DNA of 64,000 nucleotides from JACPYM01 sp963699175 (GTDB lineage Bacteria > Acidobacteriota > Blastocatellia > RBC074). The stretch is from NCBI GenBank assembly GCA_963699175.1, contig OY969418.1, positions 310,001-374,000 of the forward strand. The letters are read 5' to 3'. The position numbers were made by a program, and so were the translations under genes. The notes under the pieces were generated by a model. That model saw only the letters and a program-made list of their open reading frames with translations. It had not been told where the DNA came from and made no database searches. Every line of letters starts with the position of its first letter. Positions within the stretch are counted from its first letter, which is position 1. Of this stretch, positions 43,797 through 53,458 are shown piece by piece.

Positions 43797-44948
43797 ATGA
43801 AACAGCAAGGACGTTTTTTGTTTACTTCAGAATCCGTGACTGAAGGACACCCAGATAAGATCTGTGATCAAATTTCGGATGCTATCTTGGACGAGGTATT
43901 AAAACAAGATGAAACTGCGCGGGTGGCGTGTGAGACTTTCGTAACCACTGGGCTAATTCTTATCAGTGGAGAAATCACAACCTCAGCCCGAGTCGATTAT
44001 CAGCAGATAGCACGCGAAACTGTAAGAGAGATTGGTTACGATAATGCCGAATACGGATTTGACTGTGATACATGTGCTGTTATTTCGGCCGTTAATACGC
44101 AATCGCCCGATATTGCAATGGGCGTTAATGTTGGTGGAGCAGGGGATCAGGGTCTGATGTTTGGATATGCCTGTAATGAAACTGTCGAGCTAATGCCTAC
44201 ACCAATTCAATTGGCGCACAATCTTGTGCACCGTTTAAGTAATATTCGCCGTGACGGAACATTAGACTACCTACGCGCAGACGGCAAGTCTCAGGTAACG
44301 GTCGAATACGATAACGGTAAGCCTGTGCGTGTTGATACAGTGGTCATTTCAACACAGCACAGCCCCATAGCCGGTGCTGAGCAGATCCGTGAAGATATCA
44401 TTGACCATGTGATTAAGCCGACGATTCCCGCACATTTGCTCGATGCTAGCACTAAGTACTACATCAATCCAACTGGGCGCTTCGTCGTCGGGGGGCCGAA
44501 AGGTGATACTGGTTTAACTGGCCGCAAAATAATTGTTGACACTTATGGTGGGGCAGCTCCACATGGCGGCGGCGCTTTTTCTGGCAAAGACCCAACGAAA
44601 GTTGACCGCTCGGCTTGTTACATGGCTCGCTATATAGCCAAGAATATCGTGGCGGCGGGTCTAGCTGAGCGATGTCAAGTACAGTTGGCCTATGCTATTG
44701 GCGTGGCAGAACCAGTTTCTGTCTATCTTGATTGTTTTGGTAGTGCCAAAGTTAACGAGGATAAGCTAGTCGAGATTGTACGAACGAATTTCCAATTGAC
44801 CCCACAAGGTATTATTCAATCGCTCAGATTGCGTCAACCTATATATAAGGCGACCGCGGCCTTTGGCCATTTTGGGCGAGAGGGAAGTTCATTTACGTGG
44901 GAAGCTACTGATAAAGCTGAAAGACTTCGTGCTGACGCGCAGCGCTAG
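43797..44948 (+). CDS. metK: S-adenosylmethionine synthase
   Basis: 383 residues. N-terminal FTSESVTEGHPDKICDQISD (ATP/Met binding), central GAGDQGLMFGYACNETVELM, and the glycine-rich loops GPKGDTGLTGRKIIVDTYGG and GGAFSGKDPTKVDRSACYMA. Makes SAM from methionine and ATP. Followed 25-37 bp later by ahcY, so the pair covers SAM formation and removal of the SAH product. Full length and intact. Confidence 0.97.
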   Translation: MKQQGRFLFTSESVTEGHPDKICDQISDAILDEVLKQDETARVACETFVTTGLILISGEITTSARVDYQQIARETVREIGYDNAEYGFDCDTCAVISAVNTQSPDIAMGVNVGGAGDQGLMFGYACNETVELMPTPIQLAHNLVHRLSNIRRDGTLDYLRADGKSQVTVEYDNGKPVRVDTVVISTQHSPIAGAEQIREDIIDHVIKPTIPAHLLDASTKYYINPTGRFVVGGPKGDTGLTGRKIIVDTYGGAAPHGGGAFSGKDPTKVDRSACYMARYIAKNIVAAGLAERCQVQLAYAIGVAEPVSVYLDCFGSAKVNEDKLVEIVRTNFQLTPQGIIQSLRLRQPIYKATAAFGHFGREGSSFTWEATDKAERLRADAQR

Positions 44949-44985
44949 ACACAATTTTAAAGGAAAGTGTTTATTGGACAATATC

Positions 44986-46248
44986 ATGAGCACACATTAC
45001 GACATCAAGAATATTGAATTGGCCGATGAAGGGAAGCGCCGCATCGAATGGGCGGAGCGTGAAATGCCGGTTTTGCGCTTGATCCGAGAACGGTTTGCGC
45101 AAGAGCAGCCTCTAAAAGGCATTAGACTGGTTGCTTGTGCTCACGTAACGACCGAAACAGCGAATCTGGTCAGAACGTTACAGGCTGCTGGAGCAGATTC
45201 TGTGTTGATTGCTTCGAACCCGCTCAGCACTCAGGATGATGTTGCTGCAGCATTAGTAAAGCATTATGGCGTTGCCGTTTTCGCTATTAAAGGCGAATCA
45301 ACAGAGACCTATATTCGTCACGTTGAGATGGCGCTAGATCACAAGCCGCAGATTATTATCGACGACGGGTCAGATGTAGTGGCGACTTTAATCAAAAGCC
45401 GTCCTAATCAAATTCCTGACATTATTGGAACGACCGAAGAGACAACGACTGGTATCGTTCGTCTCAAAGCAATGTTGCGAGAAGGGAAGCTGACTTTTCC
45501 GGCGGTTGCCGTAAATGACGCGCAAACAAAACATTTCTTTGATAATCGCTACGGCACTGGTCAAAGTACGTTGGATGGGGTTATTCGTGCTACTAATATC
45601 TTGCTGGCCGGCAAAACCTTGGTGGTTGTTGGTTACGGTTGGTGCGGAAAAGGTGTGGCTATGCGAGGGCGGGGTATGGGAGCCAACATAATTGTTACAG
45701 AGATAAATCCAGTAAAGGCGCTTGAAGCTGTAATGGATGGATTCCGCGTCATGCCAATTGAGAAGGCTGCTGCACTAGGTGATGTTTTCATAACTGTAAC
45801 TGGTAATCGTCACGTAGTTGACAAATCTCACTTTGGTCTAATGAAGGATGGAGCAATTGTTTGCAACTCTGGGCACTTTGATCTTGAGCTAAACCTTGTG
45901 GGGTTAAAAGAGCTTGCTTTGGAAGTAAAAACTGTTCGCCAGTGGACGGAGGAATATCACCTCAAAAATGGCAAATCCGTAATTGTGTTAGGTGAAGGGC
46001 GCTTAGTGAATCTGGCCGCCGCAGAAGGACACCCTGCCAGTGTAATGGATATGAGCTTTGCCAATCAGGCGCTTTCGGTCGAGTTTTTGCTTAAGCACAA
46101 AGGTAAGCTTGAGCCAAAAATTCATTTGCTACCAGAAGAAATAGACCAGGAAATTGCCCAACTCAAGCTGGAGGCTATGGGAGTGGCAATAGATCTATTG
46201 ACGCCAGATATGATTGAATATATGAATAGCTGGCAAACAGGAACATAG
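44986..46248 (+). CDS. ahcY: Adenosylhomocysteinase
   Basis: 420 residues from ATG 44986. A TTG at 44974 is better spaced from the GGA ribosome site and may be the true start, adding four residues. MSTHYDIKNIELADEGKRRI, CAHVTTETANLVRTLQAAGA, DDGSDVVATL, EETTTGIVRLKAMLREGKL, NAD-binding GYGWCGKGVAMRGRGMGANI, and VTGNRHVVDKSHFGLMKDGA. Hydrolyses SAH to homocysteine and adenosine, relieving inhibition of SAM-dependent methylation. Operon with metK. The C-terminal KYY motif of many bacterial enzymes is absent (the end is DMIEYMNSWQTGT), as in the shorter archaeal/thermophile-type group. Confidence 0.95.
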   Translation: MSTHYDIKNIELADEGKRRIEWAEREMPVLRLIRERFAQEQPLKGIRLVACAHVTTETANLVRTLQAAGADSVLIASNPLSTQDDVAAALVKHYGVAVFAIKGESTETYIRHVEMALDHKPQIIIDDGSDVVATLIKSRPNQIPDIIGTTEETTTGIVRLKAMLREGKLTFPAVAVNDAQTKHFFDNRYGTGQSTLDGVIRATNILLAGKTLVVVGYGWCGKGVAMRGRGMGANIIVTEINPVKALEAVMDGFRVMPIEKAAALGDVFITVTGNRHVVDKSHFGLMKDGAIVCNSGHFDLELNLVGLKELALEVKTVRQWTEEYHLKNGKSVIVLGEGRLVNLAAAEGHPASVMDMSFANQALSVEFLLKHKGKLEPKIHLLPEEIDQEIAQLKLEAMGVAIDLLTPDMIEYMNSWQTGT

Positions 46249-46284
46249 CTTTTGTCCTTTGTCGCCAGCTTACTTCGAGCATTC

Positions 46285-48654
46285 TCAGGAGTGATGCAGC
46301 CTTATTTGGATTGTAACGGCCAATGCAAGGAAAAGGGCGTGTGGGGACCAAACCGCTAGAGTAATTGGAATAATCCCTCTTTTGCCGGCTGCCTCAAAAA
46401 CACTTAAGACAGCCCAAAAAATTAATGCCAGAGAAATACTAATCGCCATAGCTAAAGAACGAGATTGATATTGCCGTCGAATTTGTAAAAGGCAAATAGG
46501 AAGAGAAACAAAAAATAATGTCAAGCAAGCAAAGGGAAAAGCTAGTTTTTGCATAAGCTCTAGCTTCAATCTTGTACTTGATAGTCCTGCTCGCTCTACT
46601 TGATCGATATAACCCTTTAATTGCTGAAAAGTGAGCTTGCTTGCTTCATGATAGCTCTTCTCGTAAATAGCCCCTTTATTTTTCAGCGCATCGGGAATAT
46701 TGCCGGCATTTAAGGTTTCTATTTTAGCCATTCCATCTAATCCTATTAGATAGCGAAAACTATTTGAGCTATTCGCAGTGACAAAAGTCGTGTTATTGTC
46801 CAGGGGCATTTTCTCTATATATGTGACCTCACTCAAATAATAATTTGGATTATCAAAGCGGAATATGAGCGCATTTAATTGAGTTTGTCCGTTATCCTGA
46901 AATAAACGATACCCATAGATGCTGTTTTCTGATGTAGCTGTCCATAGTCGATCGAAAGCTATGCCACCCCCCTCTAAAGATTTGCCTTTGATTTTGTTGT
47001 AGCGATAATCTTGCTCACGATTGGCTAAAGGGAGTATAGAGTCCGAGCTATAGAGTGCCAAAGAGAGAACTCCGGTAGCGGCAGTCAATACTGGTAATAC
47101 CAGGCGGGCTGGATGGCCTGAGTAGAAAAGTAGGATAGTTAACTGGCCAGTCCTTGCTAGAATGGTAGCTGTTGCTGTGACTGCAGTAAGCACCGCAAAA
47201 GGAGTTATGTAATAAACTATCTGTGGGGATAGGTTTATTAAGTAGCCCACGGCATAACTAAACTGAATGCTATTTCTAGCTAATGAAGGTGCAATATCGA
47301 GCAGTGTAAACAATAAGATGGTTATAGTTAATATGACAATAGTAAGGATAAAATACTTGGCGAATTCGCTAAGTATTAAGTAATAGCCTAGACCTACTTG
47401 TAGGAAGACTGGGGGCCTTAAGGTCGAATAGGCTGATGGATTGCGGCCTGTCACTTTATCATCTGAAGCCATACTTCCTTGAGGCGGACTTACTGGATGA
47501 CCATTTAGGAAACCTAAACTTCTTAAACGGTCATTCGTTAATGTGATAAATAAAGCCAACAAGACAAAAGAGGGAATCAAGAATCCTAATAATATACCAT
47601 ATTGCCGTGGTAGCTTTCCTTTGATTGCTAAGTTTTGCCCAAATGTCAAAGCCGTATAATAGAGAACTAAGAGTAGGAAGCCGACAAGGATAGATAAGAT
47701 TCTTTTTGTTGACCTTGGCCGAAGAGAGGTTGCTAAAACCAGAGCGACACAAACTGCGTAAATACAGGCGAAGGCATGAGCTAGCCGTTTGAATATCTCA
47801 AGCTCTAGCTCACCTCTGATCAAACTGTCTTTAGATATTTTTAGTTGACTAAACAGTACCCCCATCTTGGTAAATGCTGTTTGGTTAGCTGAAGTGATAG
47901 CTGTATCTGTGTTGGCTCCTTGAGGTGTAGTGAGTACTCTGATGGTATTTTCCTTGAATGCGCTCGTGACATGATCTGCGACTGATGTAAGGTTGTCAAT
48001 GTAAATACCATATGATAATTTAATTTCAAAAGCCGTAGTGGATGGGTTAGGTGTGAGGCTACCAGATTTCGCCGTCAATAATTGAATTTTACCACTCGCG
48101 TTATCTTTTTTCAGTAGCACGACCCCCTCCCAATTACCGGTGTTGCGATCCACAGAATTTATTCTCAACAGATGGCCCGGGAATTGGGAGTTAAATATTT
48201 GTGGTTGAATTTGAGAGGCCGCTTGTTCCAAATTTAGGTTGCTACGAAGTGCCTTAATACGTGAGATGGATTGGGGCCCAATGTTCCAATTAAGGGTAAG
48301 TAGCATAGCAAACCCTACTATGCCGCTGAGAAGAAATGGTGCAAGTCGAGGTAAATAAGTCAGGGGGCTGGTTTCTAATACAAACCACTCTGAATCTGCC
48401 GCAAGCCTTGAAATTGTGAGAGTATTGCCGAGCACAAGAGCAACTGGGAGGGTGAATGTGAAAATTGGTGGCAGCAGGTTGAGTAGGATTTGAGCAGAGA
48501 TTTTCCAAGTAATAATAGGAGAGAAGATAAACTCGCTGTTACGGGGAATGTGCTGGCAAAAAACCAGAATCGAAAGAATAGCAAACGAGATCACAATCGG
48601 CGGGAGGGATTCTTTTAATATATATGAGGGAATTAGAAATTTGTCTTTAAGCAT
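46285..48654 (-). CDS. Fused LptF-LptG lipopolysaccharide export permease
   Basis: Two YjgP/YjgQ domains in one chain of 789 residues (ATG 48654; a TTG one codon earlier is less likely). First domain about 1-375: TM segments such as PIVISFAILSILVFCQHIPR, a periplasmic jellyroll-like part, then KRLAHAFACIYAVCVALVLA. Linker about 376-410, then a second domain from YYLILSEFAKYFILTIVILT with VRYL-type jellyroll and a final KLAFPFACLTLFFVSLPICL. LptF and LptG normally pair as separate proteins with LptB2 to extract LPS from the inner membrane; here one protein supplies both halves. LptB is not in the window. Confidence 0.88.
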   Translation of the reverse strand: MLKDKFLIPSYILKESLPPIVISFAILSILVFCQHIPRNSEFIFSPIITWKISAQILLNLLPPIFTFTLPVALVLGNTLTISRLAADSEWFVLETSPLTYLPRLAPFLLSGIVGFAMLLTLNWNIGPQSISRIKALRSNLNLEQAASQIQPQIFNSQFPGHLLRINSVDRNTGNWEGVVLLKKDNASGKIQLLTAKSGSLTPNPSTTAFEIKLSYGIYIDNLTSVADHVTSAFKENTIRVLTTPQGANTDTAITSANQTAFTKMGVLFSQLKISKDSLIRGELELEIFKRLAHAFACIYAVCVALVLATSLRPRSTKRILSILVGFLLLVLYYTALTFGQNLAIKGKLPRQYGILLGFLIPSFVLLALFITLTNDRLRSLGFLNGHPVSPPQGSMASDDKVTGRNPSAYSTLRPPVFLQVGLGYYLILSEFAKYFILTIVILTITILLFTLLDIAPSLARNSIQFSYAVGYLINLSPQIVYYITPFAVLTAVTATATILARTGQLTILLFYSGHPARLVLPVLTAATGVLSLALYSSDSILPLANREQDYRYNKIKGKSLEGGGIAFDRLWTATSENSIYGYRLFQDNGQTQLNALIFRFDNPNYYLSEVTYIEKMPLDNNTTFVTANSSNSFRYLIGLDGMAKIETLNAGNIPDALKNKGAIYEKSYHEASKLTFQQLKGYIDQVERAGLSSTRLKLELMQKLAFPFACLTLFFVSLPICLLQIRRQYQSRSLAMAISISLALIFWAVLSVFEAAGKRGIIPITLAVWSPHALFLALAVTIQIRLHHS

Positions 48655-48708
48655 CAAGTATGTAAGAGGACGTCATCAACTTGGACTCGTTGAGTCCGAT
48701 AACAAATC

Positions 48709-49260
48709 TTATGTAACAGCAATCCCGGTAATTCTAATTCTATATTCCACTAACGCTTTAGTAACCCCATAATGATGTGCTATCTTTGTCAGCGATATTC
48801 CTTGATTAATAAAATAGCTTAGTCCTGCCAGTGGCACAAGTACCGCTGCTCCTACTGCATAAGCTTCTATCTCATCTTTTTTATCGTAATCTCTGGAGCC
48901 AAGCAACTCTGCAGACAAGCGATTACGCTGATGACCCAGCAAAACATGACATATCTCTTCCATTAATGTAGCTTTACGCCGTTGTGGCGACTGCGTTGTG
49001 TTTAACACGATCAGAACTAACCCATTAGCCAACTTACCCGAAGAGGCTCCTGACCACTCATCAGGCCTTTCTAGCAATAATGTTTTTACCGTCTGATCCG
49101 AGATGCCAGGAACATTCTTTATGTCTACTACTGTCATACCCAGCCGCGTTGCCAAATCATAAGGATCCAGTTTGTCATAAGGGGATAAACCGGCAAATTT
49201 GCGGATGCGTAAAGCGTTTTTTTCAAACTCCCGGGTATCACCGCTGAGCTTTTCCAGCAT
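48709..49260 (-). CDS. ImmA/IrrE-family metallopeptidase-like protein with altered active site
   Basis: Start set at ATG 49260, with GAGGG 8 nt upstream; an ATG at 49275 is also in frame. 183 residues. Fold markers: DPYDLATRLGMTVVDIKNVP, KLANGLVLIVLNTTQSPQRR, RKATLMEEICHVLLGHQRNR, EIEAYAVGAAVLVPLAGLSY and a C-terminal helix-turn-helix-like SLTKIAHHYGVTKALVEYRI. The usual HExxH zinc motif reads EEICH, so the first His is Glu; activity is uncertain. Overlaps the XRE gene by 23 bp: together they form an ImmA/XRE pair as in phage and mobile-element repressor systems, where the peptidase cleaves the repressor. Confidence 0.8.
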   Translation of the reverse strand: MLEKLSGDTREFEKNALRIRKFAGLSPYDKLDPYDLATRLGMTVVDIKNVPGISDQTVKTLLLERPDEWSGASSGKLANGLVLIVLNTTQSPQRRKATLMEEICHVLLGHQRNRLSAELLGSRDYDKKDEIEAYAVGAAVLVPLAGLSYFINQGISLTKIAHHYGVTKALVEYRIRITGIAVT

Positions 49261-49648
49261 TACAGTATCCCTCATAAGCGACGCGGAACAAATCTGATAA
49301 GGCCCGTGCTGTATCTGGAGTTAAGTTAGGATCAGCTCTTAAATGGGCCTCGACAATTGCTGGCATAGGCTCATTCTGATAATAAACAATGGGAGCGTTC
49401 TCCAATTTGTTATTACTTGCTAAACCAACTATTCGTTCAATTGGGATTTGAAGCCACTGTGAAAGGCGCGCGAGTGTAGGAGCATCAGGTATAAAGCCTT
49501 TTGCCGTTTCAATTCGAGAGAGAGTGGATGGGCTTACGCCAGTGATTTTAGCTACTGCTCGTAAGGAGAGTCTTTCAGCTTCCCTCTTTCGTTTTATATA
49601 CCTACCAAGCTCTTTTACGTTAATTAAGTCCTCACGACCAATACTCAT
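49238..49648 (-). CDS. XRE-family transcriptional regulator
   Basis: Start at ATG 49648 with AAGAGG upstream. 136 residues. N-terminal Cro/C1 helix-turn-helix: LGRYIKRKREAERLSLRAVA, KITGVSPSTLSRIETAKGFI, DAPTLARLSQWLQIPIERIV. The C-terminal half (APIVYYQNEPMPAIVEAHLR, LTPDTARALSDLFRVAYEGY) is a helical tail likely used for dimerisation or recognition by the ImmA-like partner. Probable repressor of its own operon and perhaps nearby genes; the operator was not identified. Confidence 0.88.
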   Translation of the reverse strand: MSIGREDLINVKELGRYIKRKREAERLSLRAVAKITGVSPSTLSRIETAKGFIPDAPTLARLSQWLQIPIERIVGLASNNKLENAPIVYYQNEPMPAIVEAHLRADPNLTPDTARALSDLFRVAYEGYCNAGKAQR

Positions 49649-49720
49649 TTGCTTACCTCTTCCCAGATTATTTGACGTTCTATGGGTCGTTAAAACAGTC
49701 TTGCACAGGAAAGATAACAT

Positions 49721-50185
49721 GAAACCTTTGCAAAGACAAGAAAATGTCTCACCAGTGCAACAGCGGAGGTGTAATCAAAAGTGAGACACACAGCTGGACA
49801 GCGCCTTTTCGCTGGCGAAACACTGTAATACTATATCCAGCGAGGGATATAGCGATGAAATCCCTAGCTGATAAGTGAGTGAGGCCCCGTACAGCGGAAC
49901 CGCAAGCGCAAGACACGACTAACTCCCATCATGCTGGCCGCGGATGAGTGCGCACATGCTAGCCGGCCTAACCATTCTGCCTGGGCATGCCGATTCCGGG
50001 CTAGGCCCAAAGCTGGCGTGATTCATCTCTAAGTCCTGCCACCCAATCTCTGATTGCTGCGGGCGTAAGCGGTAGCAGGGGGAAACACACGCCACGCGGG
50101 TCACTTGAGTCACTCCAGTTGGCCAAGCTGCCGTGCCGCCGCTGTCAATATCTACGCCGCCAAAACTGACTTTGAAAGAGCTGGG
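49721..50185. other. Relict DNA with a third ISKra4-type end
   Basis: From 49768, GGTGTAATCAAAAGTGAGAC followed by ACACAGCTGGACAG is nearly identical to the reversed right end of the element at 43676. It continues with a related but degraded terminal region (TTCGCTGGCGAAA). No transposase frame is legible after that; scattered stops on both strands to 50185. The interval 50186-50376 holds a 21-bp sequence shared with 39799-39822 and the leader of the sigma factor gene. Confidence 0.5.
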
Positions 50186-50376
50186 CTTGAAGAGAATGAA
50201 TAGACCTTATCCATCTTTACATCTTGTAGGATATGGGGTTTACTATATGAGACATTTAGTAATTGACCAGTATCTAGTCGAATCTACAAGGTTTTGTTTC
50301 CTAACAGTTGGAGCTAAAAGTGTCCTCTTTCATTGGAGTTATAAACTCGACCCATTTGACTTGTATAGCAGAAGAG

Positions 50377-51042
50377 ATGGATCGGGAGATTATCAGCCTA
50401 GGACAACAGAGTGAACCGGATTTCCAATCATTGACAGATGACGAATTAATTGAGCGAGTCTTAATTGGAGAGTCTAATACCTATGAATATTTATTTCAGC
50501 GGCACCTCCGTCGCATAATCACCATTGCCTGGCATTTCTTCCGGTCTAAGGAAACGGTTGATGATATTACGCAAGAGACTTTTGCTAAGGCCTATTTCTC
50601 CTTAGCTAGCTATCGCCATGGGGCGTCGTTTGAACAGTGGCTAGCCAAAATCGCTATTAACAATTGTTATGACGAACTCCGGCGGCGCAAGAAAAGAAGT
50701 GAAATGCTCATTACAGACTTAACCGAGGACGAAACTAACTGGCTAGAAAGTAAGCTTTTAGCTCATTCCTTTGACGAGTTTGTGGGAGGACACGATAGAC
50801 AAAATGCCTCTGAGATCATCAACAAACTTCTTGCTAAACTGTCTGCTGAGGATAAATTAGTGTTGACACTTCTGCACGCGCACGATTACTCGATACGCGA
50901 AATCGCGCAAATGCTTGATTGGTCAGAAGCCAAAGTAAAAATCAGAGCCTTCCGGGCGCGGCATAATCTACGACGTGTTTTTCAGAAACTGACTCTTACT
51001 GAACAGCGTAAACAGCTTAGCAAAACAGGCCAGCAGGGCTAA
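50377..51042 (+). CDS. ECF RNA polymerase sigma factor
   Basis: Start taken as ATG 50377 (MDREIISLGQQSEPDFQSLT); upstream in-frame TTG lacks a ribosome site. 221 residues. Sigma region 2: LFQRHLRRIITIAWHFFRSK, TVDDITQETFAKAYFSLASY; region 4: LSAEDKLVLTLLHAHDYSIR, EIAQMLDWSEAKVKIRAFRA. Binds core RNA polymerase to redirect transcription under an unknown signal. Followed within 13 bp by two small membrane proteins that are candidates for its anti-sigma or sensor module. Confidence 0.9.
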   Translation: MDREIISLGQQSEPDFQSLTDDELIERVLIGESNTYEYLFQRHLRRIITIAWHFFRSKETVDDITQETFAKAYFSLASYRHGASFEQWLAKIAINNCYDELRRRKKRSEMLITDLTEDETNWLESKLLAHSFDEFVGGHDRQNASEIINKLLAKLSAEDKLVLTLLHAHDYSIREIAQMLDWSEAKVKIRAFRARHNLRRVFQKLTLTEQRKQLSKTGQQG

Positions 51043-51055
51043 AGAGGCGATAGTC

Positions 51056-51433
51056 ATGTTCAACCCACTCAGATTCTTATTCAACCGTCCGTCACAAGCA
51101 GATCAATACCTTGATCAAATGCTGCAAGTGTATCGTGAGGACCGCTCCATAGCAGAGATAGATAGTCTAGAGAGAGAGCTGCGAGCAAGACTACGAATTC
51201 CCCACGGCTTGCGCGACGAGGAATTCACCATAACCCTGGAGTCGGCCATCCTCTCGTTAAGAGGTTGGTTGCTTGCCTTTAGCGCTGCAGCAATTATTTT
51301 GCTGTCGCTGGGGGTTGGCCTGAAGTATCAAAGTCAAAGCCCCGTAGGACTTGAAGAAGTTTTGACCTACAATGCGGATTCCACACACCGCGATCCATTT
51401 TTGTTTTCAGATGAGATAGATTATGGCCGTTGA
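51056..51433 (+). CDS. Small single-TM protein downstream of ECF sigma, possible anti-sigma factor
   Basis: 125 residues, ATG 51056 with GAGGCG upstream. Cytoplasmic N-terminal part of about 70 residues (QADQYLDQMLQVYREDRSIA, IDSLERELRARLRIPHGLRD), one TM segment GWLLAFSAAAIILLSLGVGL, and about 35 residues outside. No zinc (HxxxCxxC) motif. Size, topology and position fit an anti-sigma factor for the preceding ECF sigma; not proven. Overlaps the next gene by 11 bp. Confidence 0.65.
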   Translation: MFNPLRFLFNRPSQADQYLDQMLQVYREDRSIAEIDSLERELRARLRIPHGLRDEEFTITLESAILSLRGWLLAFSAAAIILLSLGVGLKYQSQSPVGLEEVLTYNADSTHRDPFLFSDEIDYGR

Positions 51434-51815
51434 TCCTCGTAGAAAAGCGCAATTGGTTATCGGACTAGCCTTTCTTTTAGGTGCAGCAACTGGTGGGCTA
51501 TCAACTTATTTGTTTTACAGCCAGCGTCCTCAACCTGCTTATAGCGTGTCAGACGTAGCCAATGAGTTGACCAAGCGCATAGGGCTAGAAACAACCCAGC
51601 GCGCGCAGGTTGAAGAAATACTGAGCGAATCCCGCAAACAGTATAAGCAAGTGCGTGAGCAGATGCGCTTACAAAACCAAACTGTCCGTGAAGCGACGCG
51701 CACAAGGATCCGGACTATTCTTTCCTTTGAACAACAGACCCGGTTTGACGAATGGGTTCGTGAAATGGACACCAAGCGTAGTCAGCGCGAGCGCGAAGAG
51801 TCTAAACCCAAGTAG
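51423..51815 (+). CDS. Single-TM periplasmic protein, Spy/CnrR heavy-metal-sensor-like
   Basis: 130 residues, ATG 51423 inside the end of the preceding gene. N-terminal TM anchor VIGLAFLLGAATGGLSTYLF, then a periplasmic four-helix-like region: ELTKRIGLETTQRAQVEEIL, SESRKQYKQVREQMRLQNQT, TRTRIRTILSFEQQTRFDEW. This 'L..eQ...v..il......' pattern is that of CnrR/Spy-like sensor or chaperone proteins, often co-operonic with ECF sigmas. Likely the periplasmic sensor of the sigma module; ligand unknown. Confidence 0.65.
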   Translation: MAVDPRRKAQLVIGLAFLLGAATGGLSTYLFYSQRPQPAYSVSDVANELTKRIGLETTQRAQVEEILSESRKQYKQVREQMRLQNQTVREATRTRIRTILSFEQQTRFDEWVREMDTKRSQREREESKPK

Positions 51816-51907
51816 GTTTTTGGAGTTGCCTCAATTCCCTGCCTGTGTAATAAGGTCGCATACCTTTGAAATGCATTTATCAAAAGTTGGTCTCTTCCGC
51901 TGTGCAA

Positions 51908-53426
51908 ATGCTCAAGCTGCCAGTTCTCGTTGTCGCAGTCATTTTGCTCAACAGTCTGTCTTGCTCCAGAGGGGGGGGCAAGGATGAGTTGATGATGCTC
52001 ATCGAGAAACGAGTGCCAACTTTCGACCCCCGCGCCAGTTCAGATTCTGCCGCCGAGCGATTCCGCCAGCTTGTCTTCAATAGCCTGATGCGCAAAGGTG
52101 AGAACTTTGAGCCGGTGCCTGACTTGGCCACAAGCGTAGAGAATTCGCCGGACTACAAAACTTTCACCTTCAAGCTCAGGCCCAATATCAAATTTCACGA
52201 CGGACGGCTCTTCTCTTCGCTTGATGTCAAATATACTTTCGAGACAATGTTGGCAGATAAGAGTCTCGTCAAACGCGCCTCTTTCGAGCAGGACTTGGCT
52301 TCCATTGAGGTGGTTGATCCTCTGACTATTGTCTTCCATTGTCGCAATCCATTTCCCGGGCTCCCTAACGATCTCATTCCTGTTGGCATCATCCCTGAAG
52401 GTTCTTCCAGTCGGCAAGCCAAACAACCTGTTGGCACAGGGCCGTTCAAATTCGTTAGCTACGCAGAAGACCAAGAGATTGTCCTCAACGCTTACGACCA
52501 GTATTTTCAAGGACGTTCCGGACTTCGAGCGGCTGCGCATCAAGATCGTGCCGGACAATAGCACTAGAGAAAGTGAGCTGCGTAAGGGCACGGTTGATCT
52601 GGCTATCAATGCAGACTTCGATCCCGTGACCATCGAAGCTTTACAACAGTCTCCGGGCGTCAAGGTTATCATTACGGACGGCACGAACCTCGCGCATCTG
52701 GGGGTCAACCTGCTTGACCCGATTCTGAAAAATTTGCGTGTGCGGCAGGCAATCGCTTACGCCATTGACCGGGAGACGATCATCCGGGAGATTTGGCGTG
52801 GGCAGGCAAAACCCGCTTCGAGCATTCTGCCAGTTACGCAGGCTGCCTATGAGCGAGAAGTGCGCTTTTACAACTATGATCCGACACGCGCCGGTCAGTT
52901 ACTTGATGAAGCTGGTTTCAAATCGGTCAATGGCCAGCCGCGTTTCAAGCTCACGCTGAAGACTTCGACGCTCTCGATTGCGCGCAAGCTCGGCGAGGCA
53001 TTACAGGCTCAGTTGCGCCGCGTCGGCGTCAATTTGGAGTTGCAATCATTGGAGCGGCAAAAGCTGACGCAAGATATGACCGACGGTAACTTTCAGCTTT
53101 ATTACAATGTGATGGTTGGAGGAAACCAGAGCACGGATATGTTCCGCTTCGCCTATCACTCACGCTCAATTCCGCCGAATGGTCAAAACCGCTCGCGCTA
53201 CAGCAACCCACAGTTCGACAAGCTGCTTGATGAATCATTAACCGCAAGTCGTGAGCAGCGCCAACAGATATTTTCGCAAGCACAAAAGACTTTGGCCGAG
53301 GAGTTGCCACAGATTTATTTGTGGTATCAAGCTACGGTTGTTGTTTACCGAGACCGTCTTTCTGAGGTCAAGCCCGATCCTTCGGGTGACTGGCGGATTG
53401 TGAGCCACGTCAAGCTCGCTCACTGA
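51908..53426 (+). pseudogene. ABC transporter substrate-binding lipoprotein (peptide type), one-base frameshift
   Basis: Start uncertain (ATG 51908, or GTG 51902). Lipoprotein signal MLKLPVLVVAVILLNSLSC with lipobox Cys. SBP_bac_5 fold: FNSLMRKGENFEPVPDLATS, FTFKLRPNIKFHDGRLFSSL, PVGTGPFKFVSYAEDQEIVL. Near 52505-52520 the frame breaks (FQGRSGL...) and the family sequence resumes in another frame as VPDFERLRIKIVPDNSTRES, HLGVNLLDPILKNLRVRQAI, AYAIDRETIIREIWRGQAKP, to VSHVKLAH at 53426. The span is one base more than a multiple of three, so one extra base explains it. Would bind oligopeptides or a similar ligand; no permease genes adjoin. True mutation or consensus error. Confidence 0.88.
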
Positions 53427-53458
53427 ATTTCCTTAGAAGTCACTGCTGCAGCTCCCTG

